Source: Prevotella sp. 10(H) (lineage in GTDB: Bacteria; Bacteroidota; Bacteroidia; Bacteroidales; Dysgonomonadaceae). From it: a stretch of DNA of 64,000 bases. The translations under genes were made by a program, and so were the position numbers. Shown piece after piece: positions 63,764-64,000 of this stretch (the stretch's first letter is position 1; each line of letters opens with the position of its first letter). The stretch spans positions 558,001-622,000 of the forward strand of contig NZ_JOMI01000001.1 in the NCBI RefSeq assembly GCF_000711235.1, read 5' to 3'. The notes below the pieces were generated by a model. It was not told the DNA's origin, ran no database searches, and was given only the letters and a program-made list of their open reading frames with translations.

Positions 63764-64000
63764 TTAAAAACTAAGTTTTGCACCTGCAAAATAACTTCTC
63801 GGCAGAGCAGGGCCGTAAATATAACTTGAAACCCTGTCAGGGCCTTTATCGAAATCATCCTGATAAGAATTGAATATATTCTGTATTCCGGCATTAATTT
63901 CAATATTAGTGCCTTTATAGAAAGGAATTTCATAGGCAACCTTCCAACCCAGTTCAAAGAAAGATGATGTTTTTTGCGTTCTGTTTCTAATTCCGCCTCC
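63764..64000 (-). CDS. TonB-dependent receptor, C-terminal 78 codons
   Basis: Hand translation of the minus strand gives a barrel end in one open frame to the window edge. It contains FFELGWKVAYEIPFYKGTNI, INAGIQNIFNSYQDDFDKGP, DRVSSYIYGPALPRSYFAG and the final AKLSF with terminal Phe. The 'AGIQNIFNSYQDDFD' segment followed by 'YIYGPALPRSYFAG' is typical of siderophore/colicin-type receptors (ligand-gated channel ending), not SusC proteins. The stop codon is at 63764-63766. The ligand cannot be told from this fragment. Confidence 0.88.
   Translation of the reverse strand, partial: GGGIRNRTQKTSSFFELGWKVAYEIPFYKGTNIEINAGIQNIFNSYQDDFDKGPDRVSSYIYGPALPRSYFAGAKLSF

Noticed and set aside
63742-63957. 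71-codon minus-strand frame at the right edge
   Set aside because: It overlaps, in another frame, the clear TonB-receptor C-terminus (63764-64000), which has convincing barrel sequence.

Overview
The window looks like a chromosomal segment of an anaerobic or facultative member of the Bacteroidales, and a Dysgonomonas/Porphyromonadaceae-like organism would fit. The evidence is the gene content: SusC/SusD outer-membrane pairs, an ECF sigma/FecR pair, GLPGLI and HmuY-type proteins, NrfHA with system II cytochrome c maturation, and an AraC regulator with a sugar-binding domain. Bacteroides-type promoters (TTTG, about 19 nt, TAnnTTTG) also occur, the clearest in front of dps. No rRNA, tRNA, CRISPR array, transposase or phage gene was seen. 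The species is inferred, not shown.

Region 1 (1-26.4 kb) is a large carbohydrate-use locus around an AraC/XylR-like regulator (17721-18875). Leftward from it run two tightly packed gene groups: three Gfo/Idh/MocA oxidoreductases, a FucP-like MFS transporter, a small membrane protein, a pectin-lyase-fold protein and an epimerase-like protein; then a DapA-family aldolase, an NRAMP-like transporter, an M20 amidohydrolase, a heparinase II/III-family protein and a SusC receptor cut by the window edge. Rightward run nagA, a NagB-like gene, two more Gfo/Idh/MocA proteins and a HEAT-repeat/DUF1080 fusion. Five oxidoreductases (four exported, one a lipoprotein) plus a DUF1080 protein point to oxidative (3-keto-sugar) glycan cleavage in the periplasm. 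A lyase-type enzyme and amino-sugar catabolism add to this. It is the best candidate here for a poorly described system; the substrate is unknown.

Region 2 (26.5-33.1 kb) is for respiratory nitrite ammonification: an outer-membrane porin, nrfH, nrfA, the ResB/CcsA cytochrome c maturation pair and a Crp/Fnr regulator. A perfect 18-bp palindrome lies where a Crp/Fnr activator would sit in front of the porin gene. The space before resB is full of GTAAC/GTTAC repeats.

Region 3 (33.1-44.6 kb) is a polysaccharide utilisation locus controlled by trans-envelope signalling: ECF sigma factor, FecR anti-sigma, SusC with an STN signalling domain, SusD, an unclassified six-hairpin glycosidase-like lipoprotein and a GH3 beta-glucosidase.

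Region 4 (44.6-50.8 kb) is mixed: a GLPGLI protein with a paired beta-barrel protein, an MscS channel and two GNAT acetyltransferases.

Region 5 (51.0-60.9 kb) is a haem-acquisition operon of the hmu type (hmuR, hmuY, hmuS, hmuT, hmuU, hmuV). HmuY carries an extra N-terminal Calx-beta-like domain, and two intercistronic hairpins may set expression ratios. After it come a GH127-type glycosidase, dps, and the last 78 codons of another TonB-dependent receptor at the right edge.
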